Shown piece by piece: positions 24,650 through 33,350 of a DNA stretch of 64,000 nucleotides (positions within the stretch are counted from its first letter, which is position 1; each line of letters starts with the position of its first letter). The position numbers were made by a program, and so were the translations under genes. Under the pieces are notes generated by a model that worked only from the letters and a program-made list of their open reading frames with translations, was not told where the DNA came from and did not search any database. The DNA comes from CAYRUP01 sp964578975 (GTDB lineage: Bacteria; Pseudomonadota; Gammaproteobacteria; DSM-16500): contig CAZOFA010000001.1 of the NCBI GenBank assembly GCA_964578975.1, positions 12,732-76,731 of the forward strand, written 5' to 3'.

Positions 24650-26371
24650 TTAAACCCGACGTGCTTGAGATTTTGTATTAGGTTGGTGAACTGGAGAAGG
24701 AAATAAAATTTCATGCATTTCTTGAATAGTATATTCAGCATTTTCTTTCATTTTAACATTTAGAATACTTTTAAAAGATGCGGGACCAAAACCATCTAAT
24801 CCGTTTAATGTCGTCACTATTTCTTGAATCGATTTTTGTCTCAGAGAACTGATTAATTCATCCGTTGCTGCGCTATCCTTGATCTTGCCATTCTTCGAAA
24901 AAAATCGACTACTTGTTTTGTTAGCTGAAAAATTAACGCGACCAAACTCAAACGCAGCAAGTTGTACGATAGTTATTAAAAAATTTTTCGTAAGGTTTGC
25001 AGGCAATGCCGTTGGTTCAACTTTAACTTCCACTTGTGATTGAAGAATTGGTTGAATTGAAATCCTCATTAATCTTGCATAGAGTTGCTGTATAGCGGCC
25101 ATTGTAGAAGTGATTTCAGTTTCTAATGTATTCACTATATTTGACAGCGTTGGCGTTAAACCAGAAATTCTTACAATGCCAATTTCACGATTTAACAATA
25201 CTAAGGTCTTATTAATGTTTTCAAATGCAAACACATCTAATTTTTCTGGATCACCTGTCTCATCCAAAAAACAATTTGTCTGTCTATAAAAATTATCCCC
25301 TAAGCGGTAAAGCGTTTGAAACTGATCGTCGATGCTTAAATAAGAATTTCCTACTTCCGTTGAACGAGCATAATTTTTATTTTTGCCAATGAATTCATGT
25401 GACGCATCATGAGGCACATATTCTGTTTGCAACCAATCTAAATAATCCTGCTGAAAATAGTTATTTAAGACTTGCTCGACCGTCCAACGACCATTTAGTT
25501 CGGGTTGTATAAGAAGTAAATATAACTGGTTAATGGAAACAAGGTCTTCACTTGGATCGACTTTTTCTATGAGGCGTTTTAACAGGTAACCCAGATCATA
25601 ACAATCCGCTGCCTTAAGGTTAAATTTTTTATATTTCTGATGATTTTCTGTTGTATTTACTATTTTTTTAGTCTCAGCATTTTTAATACTTTGCAACTCA
25701 GGCGAACGAGCAACCCCTAGATCCCAAGTAAAAGTAATTTCTGCTTTTCTGCCATCTTCTTGCCATTCATAGGTTTCTTTTTCAAATTGACCTTGGGCAT
25801 TAACCGGTATGACGGAATCAAAATCATGCACTGTCACGATTAATTTACCATTTACCACATTAACTAAAATATTACCTCTCTTGAGATCTCGGTGAACTAA
25901 ATCTTTTTCATGCAGTGCTGCAACACCTAAACATATTTGTGAGAAAATAATGTAAGCATCATTTAACGATATTGTTTTCCTTTTATTCAGGTAATGTTCA
26001 AGACTACCCTCCGAAGCTTGCAAAGAAAGTCTTTTCCCCTGTTTATCAAAATAAATTGATTTTGATAAATAGCGAGTATTCACACCTCTTTCGACCAAAA
26101 GCCTTTGAACTGCATTAGCACGAAGAATTCCTCTTTCAGCTTTCTCTTTTAGTGTTTTGGCCTGCGGAGTCATTTTTTTTTCTTCGGACAGTAGCGTATT
26201 TAAGTTTTGTGACTCGACAAAGCGACTACCATACCCACGTCCCATTCTGGCTTCTTTAAAACTTGCTCGATTAAAACCACCCTGCACACTTTGCACGCCA
26301 GGTTGATCGACCAGTTCTATTTGCGTCTCAGCTTTTAAACGATCTAATGTTGCGCGTAACAGCATAGCCAC
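24650..26371 (-). CDS. Eukaryotic-like Ser/Thr protein kinase, effector candidate
   Basis: A 573-residue protein without signal peptide or membrane helix. The kinase C-lobe is clear: an alpha-E-like helix IIFSQICLGVAALHEKDLVH, the catalytic loop HRDLKRGNIL (His160, Asp162, Asn167), a metal-binding loop HDFDS (Asp183) in place of DFG, ARSPEL as an APE-like motif, then DCYDLGYLLKRLIE. The N-lobe is divergent and the ATP lysine cannot be placed with confidence. Residues about 340-573 form a helical C-terminal region with no recognised domain. Unlike bacterial PknB-type kinases it has no transmembrane anchor, which, with the host-like catalytic loop, suggests a translocated kinase like the Legionella LegK proteins (inference). 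Confidence 0.85.
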   Translation of the reverse strand: MAMLLRATLDRLKAETQIELVDQPGVQSVQGGFNRASFKEARMGRGYGSRFVESQNLNTLLSEEKKMTPQAKTLKEKAERGILRANAVQRLLVERGVNTRYLSKSIYFDKQGKRLSLQASEGSLEHYLNKRKTISLNDAYIIFSQICLGVAALHEKDLVHRDLKRGNILVNVVNGKLIVTVHDFDSVIPVNAQGQFEKETYEWQEDGRKAEITFTWDLGVARSPELQSIKNAETKKIVNTTENHQKYKKFNLKAADCYDLGYLLKRLIEKVDPSEDLVSINQLYLLLIQPELNGRWTVEQVLNNYFQQDYLDWLQTEYVPHDASHEFIGKNKNYARSTEVGNSYLSIDDQFQTLYRLGDNFYRQTNCFLDETGDPEKLDVFAFENINKTLVLLNREIGIVRISGLTPTLSNIVNTLETEITSTMAAIQQLYARLMRISIQPILQSQVEVKVEPTALPANLTKNFLITIVQLAAFEFGRVNFSANKTSSRFFSKNGKIKDSAATDELISSLRQKSIQEIVTTLNGLDGFGPASFKSILNVKMKENAEYTIQEMHEILFPSPVHQPNTKSQARRV

Positions 26372-26508
26372 CCCATTTTCTATACTTCTGTTTGGGATAG
26401 CTTAGCAAATGATTATTAAGGTTTTATGAGGAAATAATGATCACTTTTGCTTGGTCAGCACTTATTTTATCTATTTGATTTTTAGGAGAAAAAATCTTAG
26501 CGGCGATA

Positions 26509-27171
26509 TTACATCCGCAACCCAACCCTTTTTTCTAATCGCGACGTATCTAAAATAGTGATGGTCACTTTCTTTTTTTGTCCTCGATCTAACTCAGATC
26601 GATCAGCAAAATAAATGTTTTCATCGCCAAAAAAAGAGAGAATATATTTATCTTCTGTTTCTAATATTTGGGTGCAGTTTGCAAATCTTTTTCCATCGCC
26701 TAATAATTCTTTGGCTTTTTCCATCACTAATTCTTTTAATGATTGACCATCTATTTTAATTAATGAGCCGTCGGGTAATCGCACCACATCTTTGCGCACA
26801 TCTTTGCATAAAACCTTTTTTTGCGAGAGGTCTTGTAACGTGTTTTTTCTCAACTCATATATGCGCACGAGATAGGCGTCAGAATCCGCATGTCGTTCGC
26901 GGCACCAAGAAAATAAACTTTGTTTGAAGCCTGGCACGGGAGAATATAATTCAAACTTAGCATCTTTCTGTAATTTAAGGTGTTCGGGAAAAGACATGTT
27001 CTTTTCAGGCCTTGGGAGGGTACATTCATCTAATTCCACCCCTCGATTAAGACAATAAGCCACGAGTTTGATCTGGGCTAAATAACTACATAAATAAATC
27101 AAAGTACGGGGGTTTAATAAAATCATGGAGGTAACTTGCCCTTTATCCGGTGGCGTAGTTTCCGCTGACAT
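26509..27171 (-). CDS. Hypothetical protein next to the kinase
   Basis: A 220-residue soluble protein not matched to any family I know. It has mixed alpha/beta character: N-terminal hydrophobic patch (LIYLCSYLAQIKLVAYCL, about 29-46), a middle Lys/Asp-rich part (KKVLCKDVRKDVVRLPDGSL) and a C-terminal YILSFFGDENIYFADRSEL, then KKVTITILDTSRLEKRVGLRM. It has scattered cysteines and no signal peptide. It lies 137 bases upstream of the kinase gene on the same strand and may be cotranscribed. It has no CaaX ending. Confidence 0.6.
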   Translation of the reverse strand: MSAETTPPDKGQVTSMILLNPRTLIYLCSYLAQIKLVAYCLNRGVELDECTLPRPEKNMSFPEHLKLQKDAKFELYSPVPGFKQSLFSWCRERHADSDAYLVRIYELRKNTLQDLSQKKVLCKDVRKDVVRLPDGSLIKIDGQSLKELVMEKAKELLGDGKRFANCTQILETEDKYILSFFGDENIYFADRSELDRGQKKKVTITILDTSRLEKRVGLRM

Positions 27172-27211
27172 ATGATATCCTTATACAAAATATATCCGTT
27201 CTGGGTGAATC

Positions 27212-28993
27212 ATGGCCACAACAAAAACAACAAAACAGTCCCTGTCTTTTGTCAATGTATTAAAATTTGCCGCAAACTATTGGTTTCGTCAACCCAAAAC
27301 ATTCGTTTTGATTCTTTTCATGGTTCTGACGGCTGCATTTCTTGAAACATATTTACCTAGCGCACTCGCGTCATTTTTAGGAGCGATTCAACATCATCAA
27401 GATAAAACCCTCATTCTCACTTATCTCGGCATTTTTCTCGGTACGTATTTCGCCCAAGCGTTGATTTACGCCATCGTGTATTTGATTTATAACACATTTG
27501 AAACGCATTTGTTTAAATCGCTGGTCGACGATGTGTTTGAACATGTGTATCGTTTGCCAGAAAAATTTTTTGCAAACACATTTACTGGCAGTATCGTATC
27601 GAAAATCAATCGTGCACGACAAAAAATCGAAGTGTTTGAAGATCAAATTCTCATTCGTATTTTTCCGACCATCGTTGTGCTGGTCGGTAGCATTATTTTT
27701 CTCACGTTTCGTTTTCCGATATTAGCGCTGTTGATGATGGCTTATCTTTTTATTTTAGTCGTCGTCAGTTCTTATTTAGTGTTTAAAGTCTCAGGTCCCG
27801 CACAAGGAATTTATGCGGCAGCACAAGATCATTTTAGCGCGCATCTTGCCGACAATATCAGCGGTGTTTCGCCCACGAAATCCTATGCGCAAGAACCTTA
27901 TGAATTAGCGCGTTTTTATTCGGTCACCGCTGATTTACGCAAAAAAAATGTGCGTGCTTATCATTTAGGAAATTATGCGGGTTTAATTCAACGCATGCTG
28001 CTCGCGGGGATGTTAGCGTTGTTGATGGGTGGCGGTGTTTGGTATTTTTTTCATGGCTTGGCGAGTGTGGAAAGCATGGCGTATTTAGCATTTGCGTATA
28101 CAATCATGCAATCGTATATTCGCGATGTCGGAGAAAATATAAAAAACTTGCTGACATCCTCTTACGATTTACACGGTGTCATGCAACTGTTGCACGAAGA
28201 ACCGGAAGTCGCAACCCATGTTAAACTTCCTGATCTCAACATTAAACAAGGCGAAATTATTTTTGAACGCGTCAAATTTACTTATCCAGAAAAAACAGCG
28301 CCCATTTTTAATAATTTTTCTGCGAAAATTTATGCGGGTGAACGCATTGCGTTAGTTGGACACTCGGGCGGCGGTAAAACAAGTTTTATTCGTTTATTAC
28401 AATGTTTGTATCCCATTCAACAGGGACGTATTTTAATTGATGGACAAGATATCGCGCATGCTTCGCGCCAATCGTTACGCAGTTCAATTGCATTGGTACC
28501 GCAAGATCCCATTTTGTTTCATCGCACCCTCCGAGAAAATATTGCCTATGCAAAACCCGATGCGACGCAGGATGAAATTCATGCCGCCGCGCAAAAAGCG
28601 CATATTGAAGGATTTATTTTAAGTTTACCGCAAAAATATGAAACGCTCGTCGGTGAACGTGGCGTGAAATTATCGGGCGGTGAACGACAACGCATTGCCA
28701 TTGCACGCGCAATTTTGGCGGATCGTCCCATTCTTATTTTGGATGAAGCCACCAGTTCCCTTGATTCTGAAAGTGAGCGTGCGATCCAAGATGCATTGTA
28801 CACACTCACCCATGGCAGAACGTCAATCATGATCGCGCATCGTCTTTCAACGATTTTGGATGCGGATCGGATTTTAGTGTTTGATGCCGGGAGAATTGTG
28901 GAAGAAGGTTCGCATGAGGAATTGATTAGGCTAAATAATGGCATTTATGCCCATTTATTCAAGCTGCAATCCGGTGGGTTTATTGCAGAATAA
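27212..28993 (+). CDS. ABC exporter (fused membrane and ATPase domains, MsbA-like)
   Basis: A 593-residue half-transporter. Residues about 25-310 form a six-helix ABC transmembrane domain and about 340-580 the nucleotide-binding domain, with Walker A GHSGGGKTS, the Q-loop ALVPQDPILF, signature LSGGERQRIAIARAI, Walker B ILILDEATSSLDSES and the switch His in IAHRLSTI. It should act as a homodimer exporting a lipid, peptide or drug. The order resembles MsbA and other type IV exporters, but the substrate cannot be told. It directly precedes the polysaccharide operon (91-base gap), so a role in envelope lipid or glycan export is possible. Confidence 0.93.
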   Translation: MATTKTTKQSLSFVNVLKFAANYWFRQPKTFVLILFMVLTAAFLETYLPSALASFLGAIQHHQDKTLILTYLGIFLGTYFAQALIYAIVYLIYNTFETHLFKSLVDDVFEHVYRLPEKFFANTFTGSIVSKINRARQKIEVFEDQILIRIFPTIVVLVGSIIFLTFRFPILALLMMAYLFILVVVSSYLVFKVSGPAQGIYAAAQDHFSAHLADNISGVSPTKSYAQEPYELARFYSVTADLRKKNVRAYHLGNYAGLIQRMLLAGMLALLMGGGVWYFFHGLASVESMAYLAFAYTIMQSYIRDVGENIKNLLTSSYDLHGVMQLLHEEPEVATHVKLPDLNIKQGEIIFERVKFTYPEKTAPIFNNFSAKIYAGERIALVGHSGGGKTSFIRLLQCLYPIQQGRILIDGQDIAHASRQSLRSSIALVPQDPILFHRTLRENIAYAKPDATQDEIHAAAQKAHIEGFILSLPQKYETLVGERGVKLSGGERQRIAIARAILADRPILILDEATSSLDSESERAIQDALYTLTHGRTSIMIAHRLSTILDADRILVFDAGRIVEEGSHEELIRLNNGIYAHLFKLQSGGFIAE

Positions 28994-29017
28994 CCTCCCA
29001 AACCACGCGTAAAAATC

Positions 29018-29046
29018 TTGACAAAAAAAGTGCGATATCATAGCCT
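29018..29046 (+). promoter_or_regulatory. Candidate promoter for the polysaccharide operon
   Basis: A perfect -35 TTGACA at 29018-29023, then a 17-base spacer and a weak -10 (TAGCCT, 29041-29046), 39 bases before the ATP-grasp start. Confidence 0.35.
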
Positions 29047-29084
29047 TTACTGCTATTTTTACCGATTAAAGGGTGATTGGAAGC

Positions 29085-30023
29085 ATGTCTACCCGCATAA
29101 CGACCAATATTGTTTTTCTCGGCGGAGCCAGACGGGTGACGTTAGCGGAACAAATCCAGACGATCGGTCACGCATGGAATATTCAACCGGTCTTTTACTC
29201 CATTGAAAAAGATGAGAAATTTTACCCGATTGCCAGTCATGCCACCATTTTGGCAGGACCTAAGTTTCAAACCCAGGCATTTGATTCATTGTTAGAAAGT
29301 CTTTATGGCAAGGATGGTCGACCCACCTTGTTTATTGCGTGTATGGATGCGGCTATTCCCGCACTAGCAAGACTCGCCACCCAACATGACACCATTGTGG
29401 CATCCAGTTTGGCCGGTGCTGAAATTGCTTTGGATAAAGAATTAACGGCGCAATTTTGTCAGAAATACGGGGTGACTCATCCAACCTGTTTCGGGGTAAA
29501 TGATCACTCTACAAAACGCGTGATTGCAAAACCCAAACAAGGTTTTGGCAGTAAAGGAATTTTTATTTTCGAAACACTGGCTGACGTGACCGATGATTTA
29601 TTTGCGACCCATGTGATTCAGGAATATATTGAAGGTCCAGAGACAACTCACGATGTGTATATTGCGCGCGATGGCACATTTCATATCGCATCGCGTGATC
29701 GTATGGCCGTCATTGATGGCGAAGTTGATCACTGCATTGTACGCCAACCTCAAGCGGCTGAGCGTGAGCTCATCGAAAAGATTGTGCAGAGCGGTTTATT
29801 TTCGGGGCCGATTACCATTCAAACGATGGGTAAAGATAACATTTGTTATTTGATTGAGATTAATGCTCGACTGGGAGGCGGTGTCACCGCAGCAATCGAA
29901 GCAGGCTTCCCTGCGATTGAACTGCTGATTTCCGAAACTTTTGGTATCGCGACACGCCATCGCGAATTCCGTTCACTTGAAATGAAGAGGGCTAGACGTG
30001 ACTTTTACCGATTCCTTGCGTAA
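29085..30023 (+). CDS. ATP-grasp ligase, first gene of a polysaccharide export operon
   Basis: ATG 29085 is preferred, because GGTGAT lies seven bases upstream; 312 residues. The N-terminus is a Rossmann-like pre-ATP-grasp domain (TNIVFLGGARRVTLAEQ). The ATP-grasp core follows: KRVIAKPKQGFGSKGIFIF for nucleotide binding, VIQEYIEGPETTHDVYI, and the metal-binding ICYLIEINARLGGG. It resembles carbamoyl-phosphate-synthase-like ATP-grasp proteins of surface-polysaccharide clusters, which form amide or peptide-like bonds, perhaps adding an amino acid to a sugar. It overlaps the next gene by 26 bases. The precise reaction is unknown. Confidence 0.85.
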   Translation: MSTRITTNIVFLGGARRVTLAEQIQTIGHAWNIQPVFYSIEKDEKFYPIASHATILAGPKFQTQAFDSLLESLYGKDGRPTLFIACMDAAIPALARLATQHDTIVASSLAGAEIALDKELTAQFCQKYGVTHPTCFGVNDHSTKRVIAKPKQGFGSKGIFIFETLADVTDDLFATHVIQEYIEGPETTHDVYIARDGTFHIASRDRMAVIDGEVDHCIVRQPQAAERELIEKIVQSGLFSGPITIQTMGKDNICYLIEINARLGGGVTAAIEAGFPAIELLISETFGIATRHREFRSLEMKRARRDFYRFLA

Positions 30024-30327
30024 TCTGCGCAACAAAGTATTGGCTATCGATATTGATGGCACCATCTGTACTGAAGAACGAACATTTGAGCGTCCGCTGG
30101 CAAAACCCGTTGCGGGAGCCGTTGAAGCGATTCGCTTGCTCAAAGAAAATGATAACACCATTATTTTTTGGACGGCACGCGGCTGGGAACAATACAAAGT
30201 CACCAAGCTCTGGTTAGACAATTATGGTTTTGTCTACGACCAACTCATCATGGGAAAACCAATCGTCGATTGCATTATTGATGATCGCGCACGACAATTT
30301 ATTTCTTGGGAAAATTTACATGTCTAA
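29998..30327 (+). CDS. Small HAD-family phosphatase
   Basis: GTG start at 29998 with GAGG upstream; 109 residues. HAD motif I is AIDIDGTIC (16-24), with both aspartates for phosphoryl transfer; motif II is FWTARG. The end, KPIVDCIIDDRA, provides motif IV acidic residues. This is the capless, capsule-type HAD subfamily found in polysaccharide loci, where members remove phosphate from a sugar or polyol precursor. It overlaps the genes on both sides (26 and 8 bases), so it is firmly part of the operon. Confidence 0.88.
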   Translation: MTFTDSLRNLRNKVLAIDIDGTICTEERTFERPLAKPVAGAVEAIRLLKENDNTIIFWTARGWEQYKVTKLWLDNYGFVYDQLIMGKPIVDCIIDDRARQFISWENLHV

Positions 30328-31714
30328 TTCATCAGAACTTGTTATTTGGATACCGTTGTCGCCTAAAAATTCTTGGAATGGCGAAGGGATTAGTCGCACC
30401 ATTGAAAATATTCTTGAGCATTTACCCCGCGACATTATTTGTCAGATGGTTGTTTCAAAAAATCATGCGCTCGAACTCGCGGGTCTCGCGGCAAAATATC
30501 CCAACATCCAGATTAAAACCTTTGGTTTCACCGCTCGATATAAAAATGTGAAAAAAGGTGACACCAAAAATGATGGAACAATCGAATTTATCATCACCAA
30601 AATTAAACCATTGTCCTGGTTGCGCAAAAAACTGACGTCTGGTCTTGTGCAGCGTGTTCAATATGTGTTTTACGTGCATCTCTATGCTTTTTTACAACGT
30701 TGGAATTTATTTCTCCCCGATCGCAAAGTTTTTTGGATACCAGTTCCTGGCATTCCGGCGCTAGGATGGTTACGCGCAAAAAAAATTTTTTCATTCTGGG
30801 ATCCGTTTGTTTTTGAATACAAAGATTTTGCTGATATCAATGCATTTCTTTTTAAGCATTTTGCGAGCCTCTATCGCGATGCTGAATTACTCATTACTCA
30901 ATCGCAAGCAAACAAAGATTTTTTGACCAACGTTTTTCAAGTCAGCCCAGAGAAAATTGAAATTATTAATAATGGCAACCCAGATTATTCTGAATTTTAC
31001 AACCAATTGGATGCCATTGGTCGACGCAACAAAGATGGTTTGCTTAACCTGTGGGCTAAATCAGAATATCTTGCGCTCACTTACAAAGAAGCGAACAACA
31101 AACAAGTTCATGACTTGCTGAATAAATCAATTTTATGGCGCCTGTTATATAAATTAACGCCGCGCGATCGTGTGTTAATGATTTCAACGCAAATACGTCC
31201 GTACAAAGGTTTTAATTTATTGCTCGAATTTTTGAATAATCTTGTGCAGAACGAAACAGAATTTCGTTATCAATTTATTTTTACGGCGGAATTATCCGAC
31301 GACATGCGAAATTTGTATCCTGCGTTATATGAACGCATTCACGAAATTACTCGTGTTTCAAATCCACAACACGCGCTGCTTTACTATATTTCGGATCTTG
31401 TCATGCATCCAAGTTATGTGGAAGGTGGACGCGGTGTGTATCCACAATTTGAAGCAGCCTCAGTTGGCACACCCAGCTTAGTCAATTTAGGGCGACATGT
31501 GTTTGAGCAATCGCCACAAGCAATGAGCACGCCAACACATTACGCGGTCGATTTTACCAATACTCAAGAATTACAGAGACGTATTCATGAGTTGATGTCA
31601 TCCGAAGAAGCGCGCCAACTGAATCTCATGGAAACACGACAATTATCCATTTGCTGGGCTGATTCCGCTAAAAAATATGGCGAGACGTTTAAAAAGGTCA
31701 TGCAGCATGGCTAA
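30320..31714 (+). CDS. Glycosyltransferase (GT4-like, GT-B fold)
   Basis: The start at ATG 30320 (MSNSSELVIWIPLSPKNSWN) gives 464 residues. It follows SD-like GGGA and overlaps the HAD gene by eight bases. N-terminal domain is acceptor-side, with SWNGEGISRTIENIL. The C-terminal domain has VLMISTQIRPYKGFNLLLEF, where family 4 enzymes carry R/K for the nucleotide sugar, and HPSYVEGGRGVYPQFEAASV with the E-x7-E type motif, then GTPSLVN. A central insertion of about 60 residues is unusual. Should transfer a sugar to the growing surface glycan in the cytoplasm. Confidence 0.87.
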   Translation: MSNSSELVIWIPLSPKNSWNGEGISRTIENILEHLPRDIICQMVVSKNHALELAGLAAKYPNIQIKTFGFTARYKNVKKGDTKNDGTIEFIITKIKPLSWLRKKLTSGLVQRVQYVFYVHLYAFLQRWNLFLPDRKVFWIPVPGIPALGWLRAKKIFSFWDPFVFEYKDFADINAFLFKHFASLYRDAELLITQSQANKDFLTNVFQVSPEKIEIINNGNPDYSEFYNQLDAIGRRNKDGLLNLWAKSEYLALTYKEANNKQVHDLLNKSILWRLLYKLTPRDRVLMISTQIRPYKGFNLLLEFLNNLVQNETEFRYQFIFTAELSDDMRNLYPALYERIHEITRVSNPQHALLYYISDLVMHPSYVEGGRGVYPQFEAASVGTPSLVNLGRHVFEQSPQAMSTPTHYAVDFTNTQELQRRIHELMSSEEARQLNLMETRQLSICWADSAKKYGETFKKVMQHG

Positions 31715-32495
31715 TTTATCCATGATCAGTGATATTCGATATGCTGCCACCAACTGGCGCGTGGTGCATTTACTGGGGATCACGGCACTGCGTTCACGTT
31801 ACGCGCGTTCCAAATTCGGTCAAGCTTGGTTGAGTATTACCACACTCATCCAAATTCTCTGCACCGGCATGGTGTGGTCGTTAATCTGGCGCATGAAAAT
31901 TTCCGAATATCTTCCTTATGTCGGTGTCGGTCATATCGTCTATTTATTTTTATCGCAAACCATTAACGACAGCACTGGCGCATTTGTTTCGGATGCACGC
32001 CTTTACATGAATGATAAATTACCTTTCATGATTTCAATCGGCGCACATATTTATCGAAATCTTCTTATTCTCTTGCATAACGTGCCGACCGTTATCATTC
32101 TGCTGTTATGGTCGAGCGCAGTGCATCCTGCAATTACGCTTTCTTTTTTGGCCGGCGTTGTGTTGGCATTTATTTTTGTATTTTTTTCCTGTTATTTGCT
32201 TGCAACCATCTGCACGCGATTTCGTGATCTGATTCAGTTGGTTTCATTATTATTTCAAATCATTTTTTTAGTTTCACCGATTATGTGGAAAGTGAGTTTT
32301 CTGCCGGAGCAATATCAAAAATACGCGTATATTAATCCGTTTGCCTCATTGTTGGAATTACTCAGAAATCCATTACTGGGCTTACCGGTGAATTCATGGG
32401 CCCTGATTTCTCTCTCAGCATGGACGTTGCTAATTAGTGTTGTATCTATTATCACTTTTAAGAAAATGAGTCGATATACGATTTACTGGATTTAA
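31707..32495 (+). CDS. wzm: ABC-2 type polysaccharide export permease (Wzm-like)
   Basis: ATG 31707 with AAAAAGG upstream; overlaps the glycosyltransferase gene by eight bases. 262 residues with about six membrane helices. The N-terminal region LRSRYARSKFGQAWLSITTLIQ is typical of O-antigen/teichoic-acid export permeases, as are the periplasmic turn VSPIMWKVSFLPEQ and the segment YINPFASLLELLRNPLLG. Works with the ATPase encoded immediately downstream to move a lipid-linked polysaccharide across the inner membrane. Confidence 0.91.
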   Translation: MANLSMISDIRYAATNWRVVHLLGITALRSRYARSKFGQAWLSITTLIQILCTGMVWSLIWRMKISEYLPYVGVGHIVYLFLSQTINDSTGAFVSDARLYMNDKLPFMISIGAHIYRNLLILLHNVPTVIILLLWSSAVHPAITLSFLAGVVLAFIFVFFSCYLLATICTRFRDLIQLVSLLFQIIFLVSPIMWKVSFLPEQYQKYAYINPFASLLELLRNPLLGLPVNSWALISLSAWTLLISVVSIITFKKMSRYTIYWI

Positions 32496-32497
32496 CT

Positions 32498-33253
32498 ATG
32501 ATTGAGCTTTCGTCTGTACATTTGAAATATCCGTTGATGGGACATTTTTCTCATTCTCTTCAATCACTGGTGAATCATAAAGTCGGTGGCGTGTTGCGTC
32601 GTCATGAACAACAAGAAAAACTTGTCACCTATGTGCATGCGTTACGCGATATATCATTAAAAATTGAAGATGGTTGTCGTCTGGGTTTGATTGGGCATAA
32701 CGGCGCTGGAAAAACAACATTATTACGCGTGTTATCAGGCGTGTATCCTCCGACCAGCGGTTCCATTGTGACGAAAGGAAATATCAGTGCACTGACCGAT
32801 TTTACGCTTGGCATGGATCCCAACGCCTCTGGATTAAAAAATATTGAATTCCGCCTCGTTTTTATGGGTTTTTCTTTCAAAAAAGCCCGTCAAGCGATCG
32901 ATGACATTGTGGCTTTTTCTGAGCTGGGTGAATTTATTAATCTGCCGGTCAGAACTTATTCGACCGGAATGTATTTACGACTGGCTTTTGCCATTTCCAC
33001 GCATTTTATTCCGGATATTTTAATTTTAGATGAAGTGATTGGCGCAGGAGATGAAACCTTTCGCATCAAAGCGAAAGGACGATTAGAAAAATTGATTTCA
33101 GGCTCACGCATTGTGGTTTTATCTACGCATGACATGGGCGCTGTTAAAACGTATTGCGATCGTGCGCTTTGGTTGCAGCAGGGTGAGATTATGCAAGAAG
33201 GATCTCCGACGGATGTTACTCAAAATTATTTGATTGCATCTACTCAGTCATAA
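32498..33253 (+). CDS. wzt: Polysaccharide ABC exporter ATPase (Wzt-like)
   Basis: A 251-residue nucleotide-binding subunit. Walker A GHNGAGKTTLLR, an atypical Q-region with LTDFTLGMDPNASGLKN, signature YSTGMYLRLAFA (the form seen in Wzt/TagH), Walker B ILILDEVIGAGDE and switch His in LSTHDM. It has no C-terminal glycan-binding extension, so recognition of a modified chain end is not expected. Last gene of the operon; the family B hairpin eight bases downstream probably ends transcription. Confidence 0.93.
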   Translation: MIELSSVHLKYPLMGHFSHSLQSLVNHKVGGVLRRHEQQEKLVTYVHALRDISLKIEDGCRLGLIGHNGAGKTTLLRVLSGVYPPTSGSIVTKGNISALTDFTLGMDPNASGLKNIEFRLVFMGFSFKKARQAIDDIVAFSELGEFINLPVRTYSTGMYLRLAFAISTHFIPDILILDEVIGAGDETFRIKAKGRLEKLISGSRIVVLSTHDMGAVKTYCDRALWLQQGEIMQEGSPTDVTQNYLIASTQS

Positions 33254-33260
33254 TCACTAT

Positions 33261-33350
33261 CGTCATTGCGAGTCGCGTAGCTACGAAGCAATCCATAAAT
33301 ATTATAAAAAAAACCTGGATTGCTTCGTCGCTACGCTCCTCGCAATGACG
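33261..33350. repeat. Family B long inverted repeat overlapping the pdxB 3' end
   Basis: A 90-bp hairpin between convergent wzt and pdxB; the loop is A/T-rich. The right end (33331-33350) encodes the last residues and stop of PdxB. Confidence 0.93.
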
